Shown one piece after another: positions 11,131-22,142 of a DNA stretch of 64,000 nucleotides. The notes beneath the pieces were generated by a model, which saw only the letters and a list, made by a program, of their open reading frames with translations, ran no database searches and was not told where the DNA came from. Position 1 is the first letter of the stretch, and every line of letters begins with the position of its first letter. Source of the stretch: Thalassia testudinum (lineage: Eukaryota; Streptophyta; Magnoliopsida; Alismatales; Hydrocharitaceae); NCBI GenBank assembly GCA_037157565.1, contig JAZHRO010000012.1:8706501-8770500 (forward strand), in the 5' to 3' direction. Made by a program: the position numbers and the translations under genes.

Positions 11131-13320
11131 CATAATGATAGCGAAAATGCGTGATTTATAAAAATTGTGAATTAGGTCGTTGCAACATGCAATTTGGGTC
11201 GCTATTAAATTTGTAAAATCTGAGTACTTGGGAAAGTATTCAGGTCATCCCAAGGAAGGTAGGGATGCTTTTAAAAAAATTCTTGTTTGATATTAGGAAA
11301 TCAACTTTCTTTTTGGGATTTTGAAATATATACTTTTTAGGTTTTTTGAATACGGGCAAAATAAAGGCAGAGTGGAATGGGAATTTGAATTACGAGAAAA
11401 CAAAGCAACAAGTGTCTTGTTTCTCCAACTCACTCCAAGCAAGGAATGCTTGGAATAATGGGTAACAAGTCACAACAAAAGAGCAACACAAGCTATTTAG
11501 AAGAATAGTAGAGGAATGCTTCTTAAGTGAAATTATTTTACAACGGGGTTGGAGAATTTAGAAGTGAAAGGAATTCCCACTTGTAATCTCCAACAAAAAT
11601 CAAACACTAGACTACCATGCAACAAAATACAAGGAAAATGTAGAAGAAAGCTTATGAAGAAGGTGATGATGATGTTGCAGAGTTTTCGCTCCAACTCAAG
11701 TTGCCCCTCGGTTGAAGGAAGCTTGCTCATGGTGCCTGGCTTTCCCTCCTTTTGGCAAGCCCTAGATGGGTGTGCCTGGATCCTCCTAGAGTGGAAGATT
11801 TCCACTCCAAAAACTCCTCCTTAGGGTGGCGTGGACCACCCTCCTTGCTTCTCCTTTGGATGTCCTGCTTGCTTGGCCTTCCTCCTTGGTTAGGTGATGA
11901 CACAAGGAAGAAGAAGAAGAAGTTGAAGCCACCAAGGAGACAAAGTGTCTCCTTGATCTTCTTCTTCCTCTCCTTTCTTCCTTGGTCTTTGGTAATGGTG
12001 GATCTAGGTGGAGAATAATAGTAACCAAGGATGGTTTGAATGGGTGGTTAATGGCCCTTTATATAGAATGGAAGGGGGGGGGGGGTAGGTATGGTTGAAG
12101 GTGGATGGCTAGGATGGCTTATAGAGGGTGGTTATGGGATCCTATGGCTAGGGTTGGTGGTGCCAAAGTGAAGGGGCATCTAAGAGTTGGCACCAACCCT
12201 AGGTGGAGACTAGGGTTAAGGGATTGTGTGGTGTGTTGTAGGGTAAGGATGGGGTTATATGGTGGTGGTTATGAGATGGATGGTGGATATGTGTTGCCAC
12301 GATATATAGAGTTGTGAGTAGGTGTGGTTAAGGGTTAATTTAGAGTGGTTGGCACCAACTCATGGTGGGGACTAGGGTTAACAGTTGGCGAGGAGCGTTG
12401 TAGGGTTAGGATGAGCTTATAAGGTGGTGGTTATATGGTGGAGGGTTGAGGTTAATTGGCGCCACATGAAAGTGTGTAGGGTAGGTGGGTTTAGGTTAAG
12501 TTGGCTCCAATTTTGGTGTGGTTAAGGGAATTATCTTTGGCACCAACATGTGGATGGATGTTGACAAGCGAAATTGAGGTTATAAAAGCTGTGTATTAGT
12601 ATAGGTCGAAATTGCTTGAAAACAAATAAAATTTATACTCGAATGAAAGTCCAAGGTCGTTTGCTGAGAGCAAGTAGGAATTCACGCACTAATCTTGATT
12701 AACAAGTACATGAGCACAAGAAATAAGCCAATAAATTACTCAGAAATGATAATCAATGTAAAGCATGAGTTTAACAATAAATATGCATGGCAAAAAGAAT
12801 CTCAAAGCAAAAATAACGGTGATTTAGATCACCAATTATTCAATTTAAGCATATATGCATTGAGTTCAAATAATACAATAGTGCCATCAACCATTCAAAC
12901 TTAGGTACTTAAATATATCAACAGTATCAACCAGGTAAATGGCTTAACCAACAGATGCTACGGTGCTAGGGAAGCATTGTTCCTCTTCTTCCTCTTATCT
13001 TCTTTCTTTCCTTCTACTTTAGCTCTTTTTTCTCTCTTTGGCTTTTGTCAAGGCCTTCTTCCTTTCCTCCTCTTCTTTCTTCTTCATGCATAGAGGGAGG
13101 CAATCCCTCCAGTGACTAAGTGTCATAGAGAGCAAACCCCCTTGCCCCCACACTTGCTCTCTCTCCTGTTCCTCCTCTTCTCTCTCAAATCAGGCAAGTA
13201 TACGGGTAATCGGTTCAAAGCCCAGACCTTCGTGGCGTGGCTGCGGGCGAGGGCGTGCGTGGGCATGTGTGAGGGGACCTCACCCCGTGCTACTGAGGCG
13301 ATAAGGCGGTAGCAGAAAAT

Positions 13321-13364
13321 CCACTTAAGTGTCTTCGCACGCCTGTCAGCATACGAGGTGGGAC
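13321..13364 (-). promoter_or_regulatory. snRNA-type USE + TATA module in LTR B
   Basis: On the minus strand, GTCCCACCTCG (13364-13354), a 24-bp spacer, then CTTAAGTGG from 13329. GCCTC begins 30 bp after the start of the box (13299). Downstream there is only TTT at 13136-13134, so this copy lacks a T4 terminator. Confidence 0.45.
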
Positions 13365-14279
13365 TATGTCTTTACCTCTTTCTTCATGTGCAGCTACAGG
13401 TACTCCTTCCTCAATTGGAGAGTGAGTGCATCCTAGCAGCTTCAATTGGATGCCTGGGAGGCTTCTTGAAGGTGGTCTGCAGGGACTAGGTGTAATAGCA
13501 ACGAAGAACAAGGCCAGAGGAGGGCCAATTTGGCCGGAGAAGGTGGCGGCGATGGCAGAGGATGGAGAAACCTATGAATCACAAATACGACCTCACGGCC
13601 ACATTAGAATAGCTCGTAAGCATCGTTGAACCATAGTAAGTGTAGTGGCAGTGATTTTGTAGAGTTTGGTGCACAGAGGTGGTCGGTCAGTGACGGGATA
13701 GGTCAGCGAAGGTGGGTTTGTTCGGTGGGGTGTTTGGATGAGGAATTGTTGCTTGCTAGAGATCGAGTTTTAAATTGTTGCATTGCAGTATAGTTGAAAT
13801 GTCGTGAAAAAATAGATAAAATTTATACTCCAAAAATTCAAGGTCATTCACTGGGAGTAAGTAGGAATTCAGTTCTCAAGATTGCAATTTAAACAATAGA
13901 GATAAGAAATTATAATAAAAAATTGATTCAAAATAATATGGCAATAAGATCAAGTGTCCAACTGCAAAAAGAATGGAGTAAAATGGTGATTTGAATTACC
14001 AATTACTCCCTACAATAATATCAAATGGAACTCAATAGCTATGTATGAAATAAGCTTAAGTCAGCCGTCTGATTGAATGATTAGACGTCTTAAACGTCTA
14101 ATGAATAGTGCTTTTCTTTGCTTCTTCTCTTCTTCTCTTGGTTTCCTTCTCCTTCACAGACTCTTCTTCTGCAGCAGCTCTTCTTCTTTTCTTCTTCTTC
14201 TTTCTTTCTCTGCTCTTCTTTATGCAGAGGGGGAAGGATCCTCAAGTTTGGCTAAATGTCAGCCAATCCTTCTCAGATT

Positions 14280-14541
14280 AAAACCCTCCCCTACCCCGCG
14301 CAGACTCTCCTCTCTTTCTCTCCTTGGGCCACGCTCTCCTAGAGCCTTGCACAATACCAGGTAATCGGATTCGAATCTAAGTGCACCTGGGTCCAGACTC
14401 ACTGGTAATGGGTGGCGAGCGAGGAGTGGATAGCGTAGGCGGGTAGTCGGATCTGCGCCAGGTCCACGGGGTAACGGGTCATGGGCAAGGCACAGGTGAG
14501 GGCCGTGAGGGACCTCACCCCTATGTTTCTTGAGGCGATAA
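14280..14541 (-). ncRNA. Predicted Pol III-type transcript in LTR A
   Basis: Inferred from the module: start about 14541, ending at the T4 run (14283-14280 on the minus strand). It carries GATTCGAATCC (about 14366-14380), one base off the B-box consensus, and the hairpin GCTCT-AGG-AGAGC. Confidence 0.25.
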
Positions 14542-14558
14542 GCTGATGCAACTTTTTC

Positions 14559-14601
14559 CTCTTATGGCACTACATCTTCTCTTCCATATCCAAGGTGGGA
14601 C
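14559..14601 (-). promoter_or_regulatory. snRNA-type USE + TATA module in LTR A
   Basis: On the minus strand, GTCCCACCTTG (14601-14591), 24 bp, then CATAAGAG from 14566. GCCTC begins 30 bp after the box start (14536). The USE-like site sits in an inverted repeat, GGTGGGA-TTTAG-TCCCACC. Confidence 0.5.
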
Positions 14602-17600
14602 TAAATCCCACCGCCTTCTTCTTCGCGTAGCTAGCAGCAACCGGTGGAGAGGTCTTCGTCTAATTCCGTTCAAGTTGTGGTCAACCACTCCAATTGATGA
14701 TCCAAGAGCAGTCTTGGGATGTAGCCGCGTCACCTGGAGGTGGCTCCTGGAGCTACAGTTGCTGGAGAGGGCTTCAAGCAAGCTTGAAGCTTGCGTTCAT
14801 GGTGGCAGAGGAGCGAATACTTGAAAACAACAATAAGGCCTTTCAACCATGTCAGAAAGCTCAGGAATGATTGCCAGAGCACGGTGAGTGTAACAGTGGC
14901 AATGGCATGCCGTGAGAGGGCATATGGTGGTGTGTGGAGGTCGAAGGTGGTGGTGCGGCAGTGGATAGGTCGTCGGGGTGTTAGGATGAGTAATAAGAGA
15001 GGAGATGTTAGGGCTTTTGTGTGGTGGAGCATGGTGGAGCTTATGGAGGTGATAGTGGCATGATTCGTGTAGTGTGGCGGTGAGTAGGCATCGCCAGAGC
15101 GTCGTCGGAGGCGGAGAAGATGAAATGCGTTGAGGGAGAAGCGGTGGTCGTGTGTATGTGTAGAGAGTGGGAAAGCGAAATAGAAAGAGAGAGAGAGCTA
15201 GAGAGGGACTTAGCAAGATGGTAGGGAGGTAAAGGGCTCAGGTGTTGATCGACTGGAGCCGGAGAAGGAGGAAGAAGTGGCAAGGCAGCGACGATGATGC
15301 AAATGGAGGAACACCCTCCCTTTGGCTGGGGAGGGTCGCGAAGAAGAGAGGAAGAGTTTAGGCTGTCCAATTTGATGGTTGGACGACCGGAGGAAGGAGA
15401 TCCAGAGAGGTCGTCGGAGCAGGGGTTTTTGGTGGCAGGAGGAGGGGGATTGGGGTGATTTGGCTCCCAAAAACTTGCTAAAAAGCATGGTCGTGCACCA
15501 TGGAATCTTTTATAGGCCATAGGAAGCCCTTTCAAGCTTGGAAAGAAGCTTCCAAGCTCAGAAGATTTTTGCGAAATAGGATACCTGAACCTTTGAAAGG
15601 TTCGCATGATCTTTTGGGAAAGAATTGAAGCCCAAGGAATGGCTCAAATGGAAGGTAACTTCCTAAGGAATCCCCGTATTAATTTTAGGAGAGATTGATT
15701 GAGAATCAAGTGAGAAATCCTCGCTCGAAACTCAATGGTGAAATTTTAACCCTCCAAAAAATGGCGTGGGGACCTGCTTGTGAAGAATACAAAGAAGTTA
15801 GGGGGCTATTTGTAAGAGAATTCAAAAGTCAAGGGTTTGAATGAGAAAGAAAGAGTTTGATTGGACCAAAATGCAAACTTGGTTAGATGATCTCAGATTG
15901 AACCCAATTTTTGGTACAAACCTAATTTGGACCCAAGGAATCAAATGGTAAATTTAGATTTAGTTTTTGACCTCGTTTGACTGGGTAATTTATGCAAGAA
16001 CCCAAATTAGGGCAAAAGTTAGTCTGAGACTCTGTTTTGGGTCAAGATGGGTTCTGATGGTCAAATTAAGGCTACCAAACCCTAGAGAATATTTTTCTAT
16101 GAATTTTAGAGGGTTTAGGTGAATTTTATCCTGATCAAAACCTCAATTAATTAAGTGAGTCTATTTTTAGGGTTTCAGAAGTTATTTAATTATCAAAACA
16201 CACGAAAACCCTTTTCTGTCTGTTCTAACCCACTTGTTAGCCTTTTAGGATCATTTGACCCTTAATTAACCCCTTAGAAAACTTGTGGCTGTACTGCATT
16301 CAAGATATGATGGTAAAATTGCAATTTTAACTCTATTTTCTTATCTTTCCCTCAGAATGGATTTGCAGTGAATTATGGCTCTCTAGCAGTTATGTAGGAA
16401 CATTTACTGACTTAATCAGATCAAAATGAGCTAGTTATGGCTCATGATGGTGTTCCCATCAGCAATAGGGTGGAATAGGATAGGGGTTTTGTAGGGCATG
16501 AGCTGGCGGAGCTTGTGGACTAGTTGGCGAGGGGGATGGTTGTGTGTAGCGGGCGGGAACCCTCGCTGGAGTGGTAGTTGGAGATGGAGGAGATGAAGGG
16601 GTTCGGTGTTGTCGGTGGTCGGATTTGGAAAATAAAGAGTTGGAGATAGAGTAGAAGGAGAGAGAAGGGTGTTAACCTAACTAAAGGACGACGGGGATGA
16701 GGAATTGGCATCGGCTTTGATTGGCTAATGCTGGAGATGAAGGTGACTTCGGTGGGGGAGACAGCGACGAAGAAAGGGGTTTGGACGCCTTCGCTTTGGC
16801 TGGCGAGAGGCGGAGGAAGATAAGGAAGAAGACGGTCCACTCGATTTGATCATCTGAGGGCTGGAAGAACAAGGTCAAGGAAGCTTGCCGGAGCATAGGT
16901 TGGTGCCTGCTGTGGGAGAGGAAGAAGAGGGTTTTGTGGCCTTAAACCTAGCTGAAGAGCACGGCCATGCATTGGGCGTGCTTATATAGGGCTTAGGAGG
17001 GGGTTCTAAGCTTGGAAACAAGCTTGGGAACCTTGGAGCTTACGCAAAAAGAGGATACCCATTCCTTCAAAATGTTTGCACAAGCTTTTAGGAAGGAGTT
17101 GGGATCCAAGGTTGGTCCCATTGGAAAGAGGATTTCCTAAAGAGTCTTCGGTTCAATTTTGGGAAGGTTTCATCAATCAATCAAGGAGAACACTCCAAAT
17201 TAAGCTCATCGGAGTAGGATTCTTGAGTGATAATGGCGGAGAGACCGATTTGTGAAGAAGATGACAAAGCTGGGGGCTATTTGCAAGGAATTCAAAAAGC
17301 TAAGGGTCTGAATGAGATAGAAAGAGTTTGATTGAACCAAAATGCAAACTTGGTTAAGATGATCTCAGATTGGGCCCAAATTTTGGTACAAACCTAATTT
17401 AGACCCAAGGAATCCAATGATAAAGTTATATTTAGGTTTTGACCAAGTTTGACTAGGTAATTAATGCAAAAACCCAAATTAGGGCAAAAGTCTGTCTGAG
17501 GCTCTGATTTAGGTTAAGACGGGTTCCAATGGTCAAATTGAAGGTGTCAAACCCTAGAGAATATTTCATGTGAATTTTAGAGGGTTTATTTGAATTTTAT

Positions 17601-18059
17601 CTTGAACAGAACCTCAGTAGATCAAGCAGGTTTGTTTTTAGTGTTTTGGAAGTCATTCAATTCCTGAAACATGCAAAAACCCTTTTTTGTCTATTTTAAC
17701 CCACTTGCTAGACTCTTAAGACCATTTGACCCTTAATTAAGCCCTTAGAAATCCTGTGGTTGTACTGCAATTGAGATATACTGTTAAAACTGTAGTTTTA
17801 CCCCTATTTTATTATATTTCCCTCAAAATGGATTTGCAGTGAATTAAGGCTCTCTAGAGGTTATGTAGGAGTATTTAATGACTTTATCATATCAAATTGA
17901 GCTAGTTAAGGCTCATGATGGTGTTCCCATCAATGGAGGGATGGTGGCGCCAACTATAGGTGGAGGTAGGTGGTCAGTTTAGATGGTGGACTTGGAGTAT
18001 AGTTAGGGTGGAGTTAGGTTAGGGTTTAGGTAGGTGGTGGATGGCCATGTAGTGAATGT

Positions 18060-18620
18060 TTTAGCTAAGCTCACTAAGCTATCTTAGCTAGTAGATGAGT
18101 AGAGGAGGAGGTAGGAGAAATTAAGATTTTGGGAAGAGGACCTGAGGAATAGCTATCTGGGGCTGCATTGGTGTTGAATTTGCTAAAGAGGTCTTCATGA
18201 GGACTCAACTTAGCTAGCTAGTTCTTGTGCTAGCAGCTAAGCTTGGGCAGTTGAGCTAAGTTGAGCTGGTTTCAACCTAACTGAAGCTAGGTTGAGCTGG
18301 AACTGCCTCTAATGAGAACTCCCGAGCTAGCTTAGCTAATAAGTAGGTAAGTAGTAGCTAAGCTAGAGGGAATTCATCTGTTGTGAGCTAAGTAGAGCTG
18401 GGTAGAGCTGGACCTGAGTTGAACTAGACACATGTCAACTAAGTTGAGCTAGCTAAAGCTCCCAATGAATTGGTGGAGCTAGGATGAGCTAGACTCAACC
18501 AAGTTGAGCTGAATCTGGGCTGAGTTGAGGTGAGTTGAGCTACCTTGAGCTACCATCCATCTAAGATGAGCTGAATGGGTCTTAGGGGAGCTAAAACTAA
18601 CTCATGTGGGCTGATAACCA
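18060..18620. repeat. AGCT-rich degenerate repeat inside LTR Y
   Basis: Dozens of short units such as gagctagc, gttgagct, agctaagc and gagctgg spread over about 560 bp with no fixed period. It lies in the U3 part of the minus-strand LTR Y, close to its terminus at 18882. Confidence 0.7.
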
Positions 18621-18887
18621 GCTGAGATGACCTAGATCCAACTAAGGTTCAACTAAAATGCTCTTCTTCACTTTCTTCCTTTTTGAGTGCTAGGGTTTTA
18701 ATGGTTTGAACATCTACTTATCCTTAACACTCAAGTAAACATGTTAAAAACACAAAAAAAATAAATGCATGCCTAACCTAGATTATGCCTAAATGCAACC
18801 TAAAAACCCGTTTGCAGAGTTAAAAAACTAAAAGCTAGATCTGTTTTAGGGCATAAGAATGATGATAAACTGGCGTTTATCACATAC

Positions 18888-19989
18888 CGAAATTCCTATC
18901 CATTATCACCCAATGACCTAATGAGGGCCATTCATATAGCCCTCTTAAAGAGAAATTTATCGCATCCCAAATGCATGACAAGCTTCTTCAACCTCAGTTC
19001 AAGGTCAAGCTCTTGTAGCCCCCAACATGACCTTATTTTCTTGAGTTCTTTTCTGCATTTTAGCATGGAACTTAAGAGCTAAATACTTGGGATTTGTCAA
19101 AGTTTTTGTTAATATTTTACCTCTTATCTATTCCAGCATAACACAATTTCCCATGAATATGATCTTCATTCACTTTCTTCGCCCTCACTATTGTGCTTCC
19201 ATCCTATCTCTTGATATCTTAGTCTCTCATATTTTCATCAAGAGTGATGTTGATCTATCCAACTTTACCCCTCTTAGAAAAGTGGTCTACTTCAAGTGGT
19301 CCATACTTAAGAAAATAGGGGTGACGCCTTCTGTAGAAAAAGATGAATCCTCTAGTGATGAGGAAGAAGATGATCAAGTTGATCCTAATGGTCAATCTTC
19401 TTCTCATCAAGTTGCAGGGTCTTCTTCTGAGTTTGTGTCCATGACCTATCCTTTTCCAGAGGCCAAATTACCTTGGACCAACCTTTCTTATTTGCCTGAA
19501 ATTGATCCCACCATGATCAACACATTTAACTACATTGGTCAAAACCTAACAAATCTAAACTTTGGTATGCCTCAAATGGAACACATATTCCATTATCTTT
19601 CTCTTTCACTTGAGTCCTTTAGCCAAACTCAACCTACTCAACAGGCTAAACATAGGAAGCACACTCAACCAAAGGCTCCAATGGAATATGGTGGACAAAG
19701 ACAAAAGCACCCATATGAACATGCTCACCAAGTGGAGGAAGAAGAGTCTATTCTTCGTAGTGGTGAGGACAAAGATGAAGATCAAGAAATGCAAGATGAA
19801 GATATTACATATCAAGAAGATGATGTGATGAAGATGAAGAAAATGATGAACCAAATGAAGATGATGAAGATGAGGATGATGATGAAGACGATGGCGATGG
19901 CGGAGATGATGATGGTGATGGTGATGATGCGGTTGTCATCAACACTCTTCAATGTCAATACATTTGCAAGTGACGTCACTTCTCTTTGA
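18888..19989 (+). pseudogene. SIRE env-like ORF, C-terminal part
   Basis: The frame resumes directly after the Y duplication. Recognisable parts are RAIHIALLKRN, ILSLDILVSHIFIKSDVDLSNF and VVYFKWSILKKIGV, typical of the C-terminal half of this protein family (xLPYGxLxTxIFxxxxVDL). Then comes an acidic, Ser/Gln-rich linker (DESSSDEEEDDQVD). The end of the longest frame (19087-19989) is a run of Met/Lys/Asp that looks artificial. From about 19826 the next frame reads a long Asp/Glu/Gly tail (DEDEEND ... DDDGDGDD), so a single-base deletion or two-base insertion there changed an acidic tail into a Met-rich one. Several other shifts occur between 18910 and 19090. Not functional. Confidence 0.65.
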
Positions 19990-20318
19990 GTCTTTTTATC
20001 TCAGATCTTCTTAGATCAATTTTTTTCCTAGGAGCTTATGCACTTTGGTGATGTATGAACTTTTTTGATGCTTGACTGTGGGTATTGTTGCTATTTGATT
20101 TATGGCTTGAACTTTTGTTATGCTTGAACTTGGGTATTGTTGCTATTTGACTTATGGCTTGATCTTGGATGCTTGTAATGGAGCTTTCTCTCTTCTTTGC
20201 AATCTCATTTTTATTTTTCTTTCAAAAAAAAATCTCATTTTTATTTGGGTTATTCACTTTGCATGAAATAAATTCTTTTAGTTTTATCTCATTATGCTCT
20301 TTTCAATTTGTTGATTGA

Positions 20319-20487
20319 CAAAAAGGGGGAGACATTATAGAGAAAATGCACATATTTAAAGGGGGAGCACAGTTTGAGGTGGAGCTTTTACTCCTAGGGA
20401 TTTTTTTGTATTCCTTCTCTTATTTAGTCTCTATCTTTATAATATGTATAATTGCTATATTTTTGTCAACACCAAAAAGGAGAAGAT
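20319..20487 (+). promoter_or_regulatory. Multiple polypurine tracts before the SIRE 3' LTR
   Basis: CAAAAAGGGGGAGAC at 20319-20333, AAAGGGGGAGCACAG at about 20358 and AAAAAGGAGAAGA at 20474-20486. The last directly precedes the LTR. These prime plus-strand DNA synthesis; several PPT-like copies upstream of the 3' LTR are a known trait of Sireviruses. Confidence 0.75.
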
Positions 20488-20839
20488 TGTTGGAACCTAG
20501 TTCCACATTCTTCTAAGCTTTCGTGTTAACAAAACCCTTTTTGATCTAATGAGTTTTTTTTGAGTCTATTGTAAAGGAATCAAGAATGGGATGGCTTGAA
20601 TGATGAATGATGATGATGACGTAGGATGGCCATAATAGTAGGAGGATCAGCATGTGGTTATTTTTTTTAGACTTTGTATTGCCTCCTTACATAAGAAATA
20701 TTGAAAATAGGAGTTAAAATCAATTAGAAATAATTTGGTTCCATATTTGCAATGAGCAATGTTTTCCAAAATTCAAATTGTTTCATTTTGAAAGAAGAAA
20801 GGGAAAATCAAATTCAAATTGGCTTAACAAAATGTTTAA

Positions 20840-21230
20840 TAAGGTACTTGTAGCAAGTACCAGTACCAACTAGTACACGCAAGGCACATGTTTGAGTACT
20901 TAACTCAAACCATGAGAAACAAGTACTGGTACTCATGTTGAGTCTTGATACATGGTGCTTACAGTTTTGAGTTAAGGAGTTGGCCTGAACCTAACAAGTA
21001 TCGGTACGTATCATGAGTACCGGTACATGTGGGCTGCAGATTTAGACTCTAACCATAACTTGTGAGTAATAAGTACCGATTCTCAAGATGAGTACCGATA
21101 CCTATTATTTTGTTGGTACTCAACTGGGAATGCTAGGTACCAGTACCTAGAGTTCATTTGTACTAGTTGTTGATAGATAGTATTAGTACCCATACATGAG
21201 TACTGGTACTAATTACCCATTGAGTCAAAT
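20840..21230. repeat. Cluster of GTACCGGTAC-type palindromes in the SIRE LTR
   Basis: At least ten variants of AGTACYRGTACT/GGTACC occur in about 390 bp (for example AAGTACCAGTACC, AAGTACTGGTACTC, GAGTACCGGTACATG, TAGGTACCAGTACCTAG). They lie upstream of the TATA box at 24015, so in U3. Related clusters lie at 5230-5420 and 10669-10730 in the same element. Confidence 0.75.
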
Positions 21231-21836
21231 CTAAATGGCTGATTTGCTTTAATTCTCTTTTGAATCTCCCTTAATTAGCACTGACTATGGAGTGTTACTC
21301 ACTTTGAAACGGGTTTGAGAATCGTTGCATTGTAGTATAGAGTGAATCAGTGCGAAAAACAAATAATATTTATACTCTAATGGAAGTCTGAGGTCGTTCA
21401 CTGGGAGTAAGTAGGAATTCAATTGCTAATCTTAATAATAATGTAAATGAGTACAAGATTCAAGCCAAATAATACCAAGAAATGAATAATAATAACTCAG
21501 AAATGATAATCAATGTAAAGCATGAGTTTAACAATAGTTATTCATGGCAAAAAGAATCTCAAAGCAAAAACAATGGTGATTTAGATCACTAATTATTCAA
21601 TTTAAGCATATATGCATTGAGTTCAAATAATGCAATAGTGCCATCAACCATTATACTTAGGTACTCAAATATAGCAACAGTATCAACCAGAGCACTGTGC
21701 TTCTTCTTTAGCCACCTCTTCTTTCTTCTCAAGTCCTCCTTCCTTCCTTCTGCTTTCACAGTACACACAAGCCTTCTTTTCCCTTCACGCACAGGGGCTA
21801 CGCACCCTTCAAATTCAGCTAAGTGTCGTAGAGAGC

Positions 21837-22082
21837 AAAATTGCCCTGCCCCCGCATGCTCTCTATTTCCCTCTCTGGGATCCGCTCTCCCAGAGCCTCG
21901 GGTAATTGGATTCGGATCTAAGCGTACTTGGGACCAGAGTTGTAGGGGTGATATGGCAGCCGAGGAGTGAAGTCGGGTTAGGTGGGTCGGGTCAGCGCCA
22001 AGCCCACGTAAGCAGTGTCACAGGCGAGGCGTATGAGGGTGGCTTATGGGCGACATCACCCCTCTTGTGTACGAGGCAAATA
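21837..22082 (-). ncRNA. Predicted Pol III-type transcript in LTR C
   Basis: Inferred start about 22082; TTTT at 21840-21837 on the minus strand. It includes the hairpin GCTCT-GGG-AGAGC and a B-box-like GATCCGAATCC. Confidence 0.25.
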
Positions 22083-22098
22083 GCCCGTATCACAAATT

Positions 22099-22142
22099 CA
22101 ATATATGCAGCGCTGTAGCTTCACAGATTTCCAAGGTGGGAC
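22099..22142 (-). promoter_or_regulatory. snRNA-type USE + TATA module in LTR C
   Basis: On the minus strand, GTCCCACCTTG (22142-22132), 24 bp, then CATATATTG from 22107. GCCTC starts 30 bp after the start of the box (22077). This copy has a good TATATA core. Confidence 0.5.

Larger units (their letters stand above)
13747..16461 (-). mobile_element. Solo LTR A, minus strand, nested in LTR B
   Basis: The plus-strand edges are TGTTGCTTGC at 13747 and ...TTCCCATCA at 16461. The flanks GGAAT (13742-13746) and GCAAT (16462-16466) form a duplication with one mismatch. 2715 bp, no internal region. It contains the hairpin at about 14066-14087, the pyrimidine (complement of GAA) tract at 14107-14225, the USE/TATA module and a minus-strand TATA-like box at about 15508-15515. 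The proline/serine/histidine-rich frames at 14.7-15.6 kb lie inside the LTR and look like chance frames in GC-rich sequence. Confidence 0.85.
12559..17932 (-). mobile_element. Solo LTR B, minus strand, interrupted by LTR A
   Basis: The plus-strand edges are TGTTGACAAG at 12559 and ...TTCCCATCA at 17932. The target duplication ATGGA is exact (12554-12558 and 17933-17937). It is the same family as I, C, D and E. Parts on the plus strand: LTR 3' end (12559-12680), pyrimidine tract (about 12980-13090), conserved block and USE/TATA module (13295-13364), then LTR A, then the U3 half (16467-17932) with a TATATA box near 16983. No internal coding region. Confidence 0.85.
11136..18882 (-). mobile_element. 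Solo LTR Y (gypsy type), minus strand, itself carrying LTRs B and A
   Basis: On the minus strand it begins TGATAAACGCCAGTTTATCA, a palindrome with 8-bp arms, and ends ...TTTTCGCTATCA. The flanks are CATAA (11131-11135) and CATAC (18883-18887), a 5-bp target duplication with one mismatch. Removing it joins the env-like frame (GNYH to TEIPIHY) without a shift. Removing B as well leaves about 2.37 kb with no internal coding region, so it is a solo LTR. A minus-strand TATA-like box lies at about 12058-12066. 12060-12550 and 17940-18060 contain repeated 'ttggcaccaac' and 'ctagggtt' units, and 18060-18620 is AGCT-rich. Confidence 0.75.

Noticed and set aside
14797..15607. Long minus-strand frames (139 and 188 codons)
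   Set aside because: They lie wholly within solo LTR A, overlap each other in different frames and have no recognisable domain.
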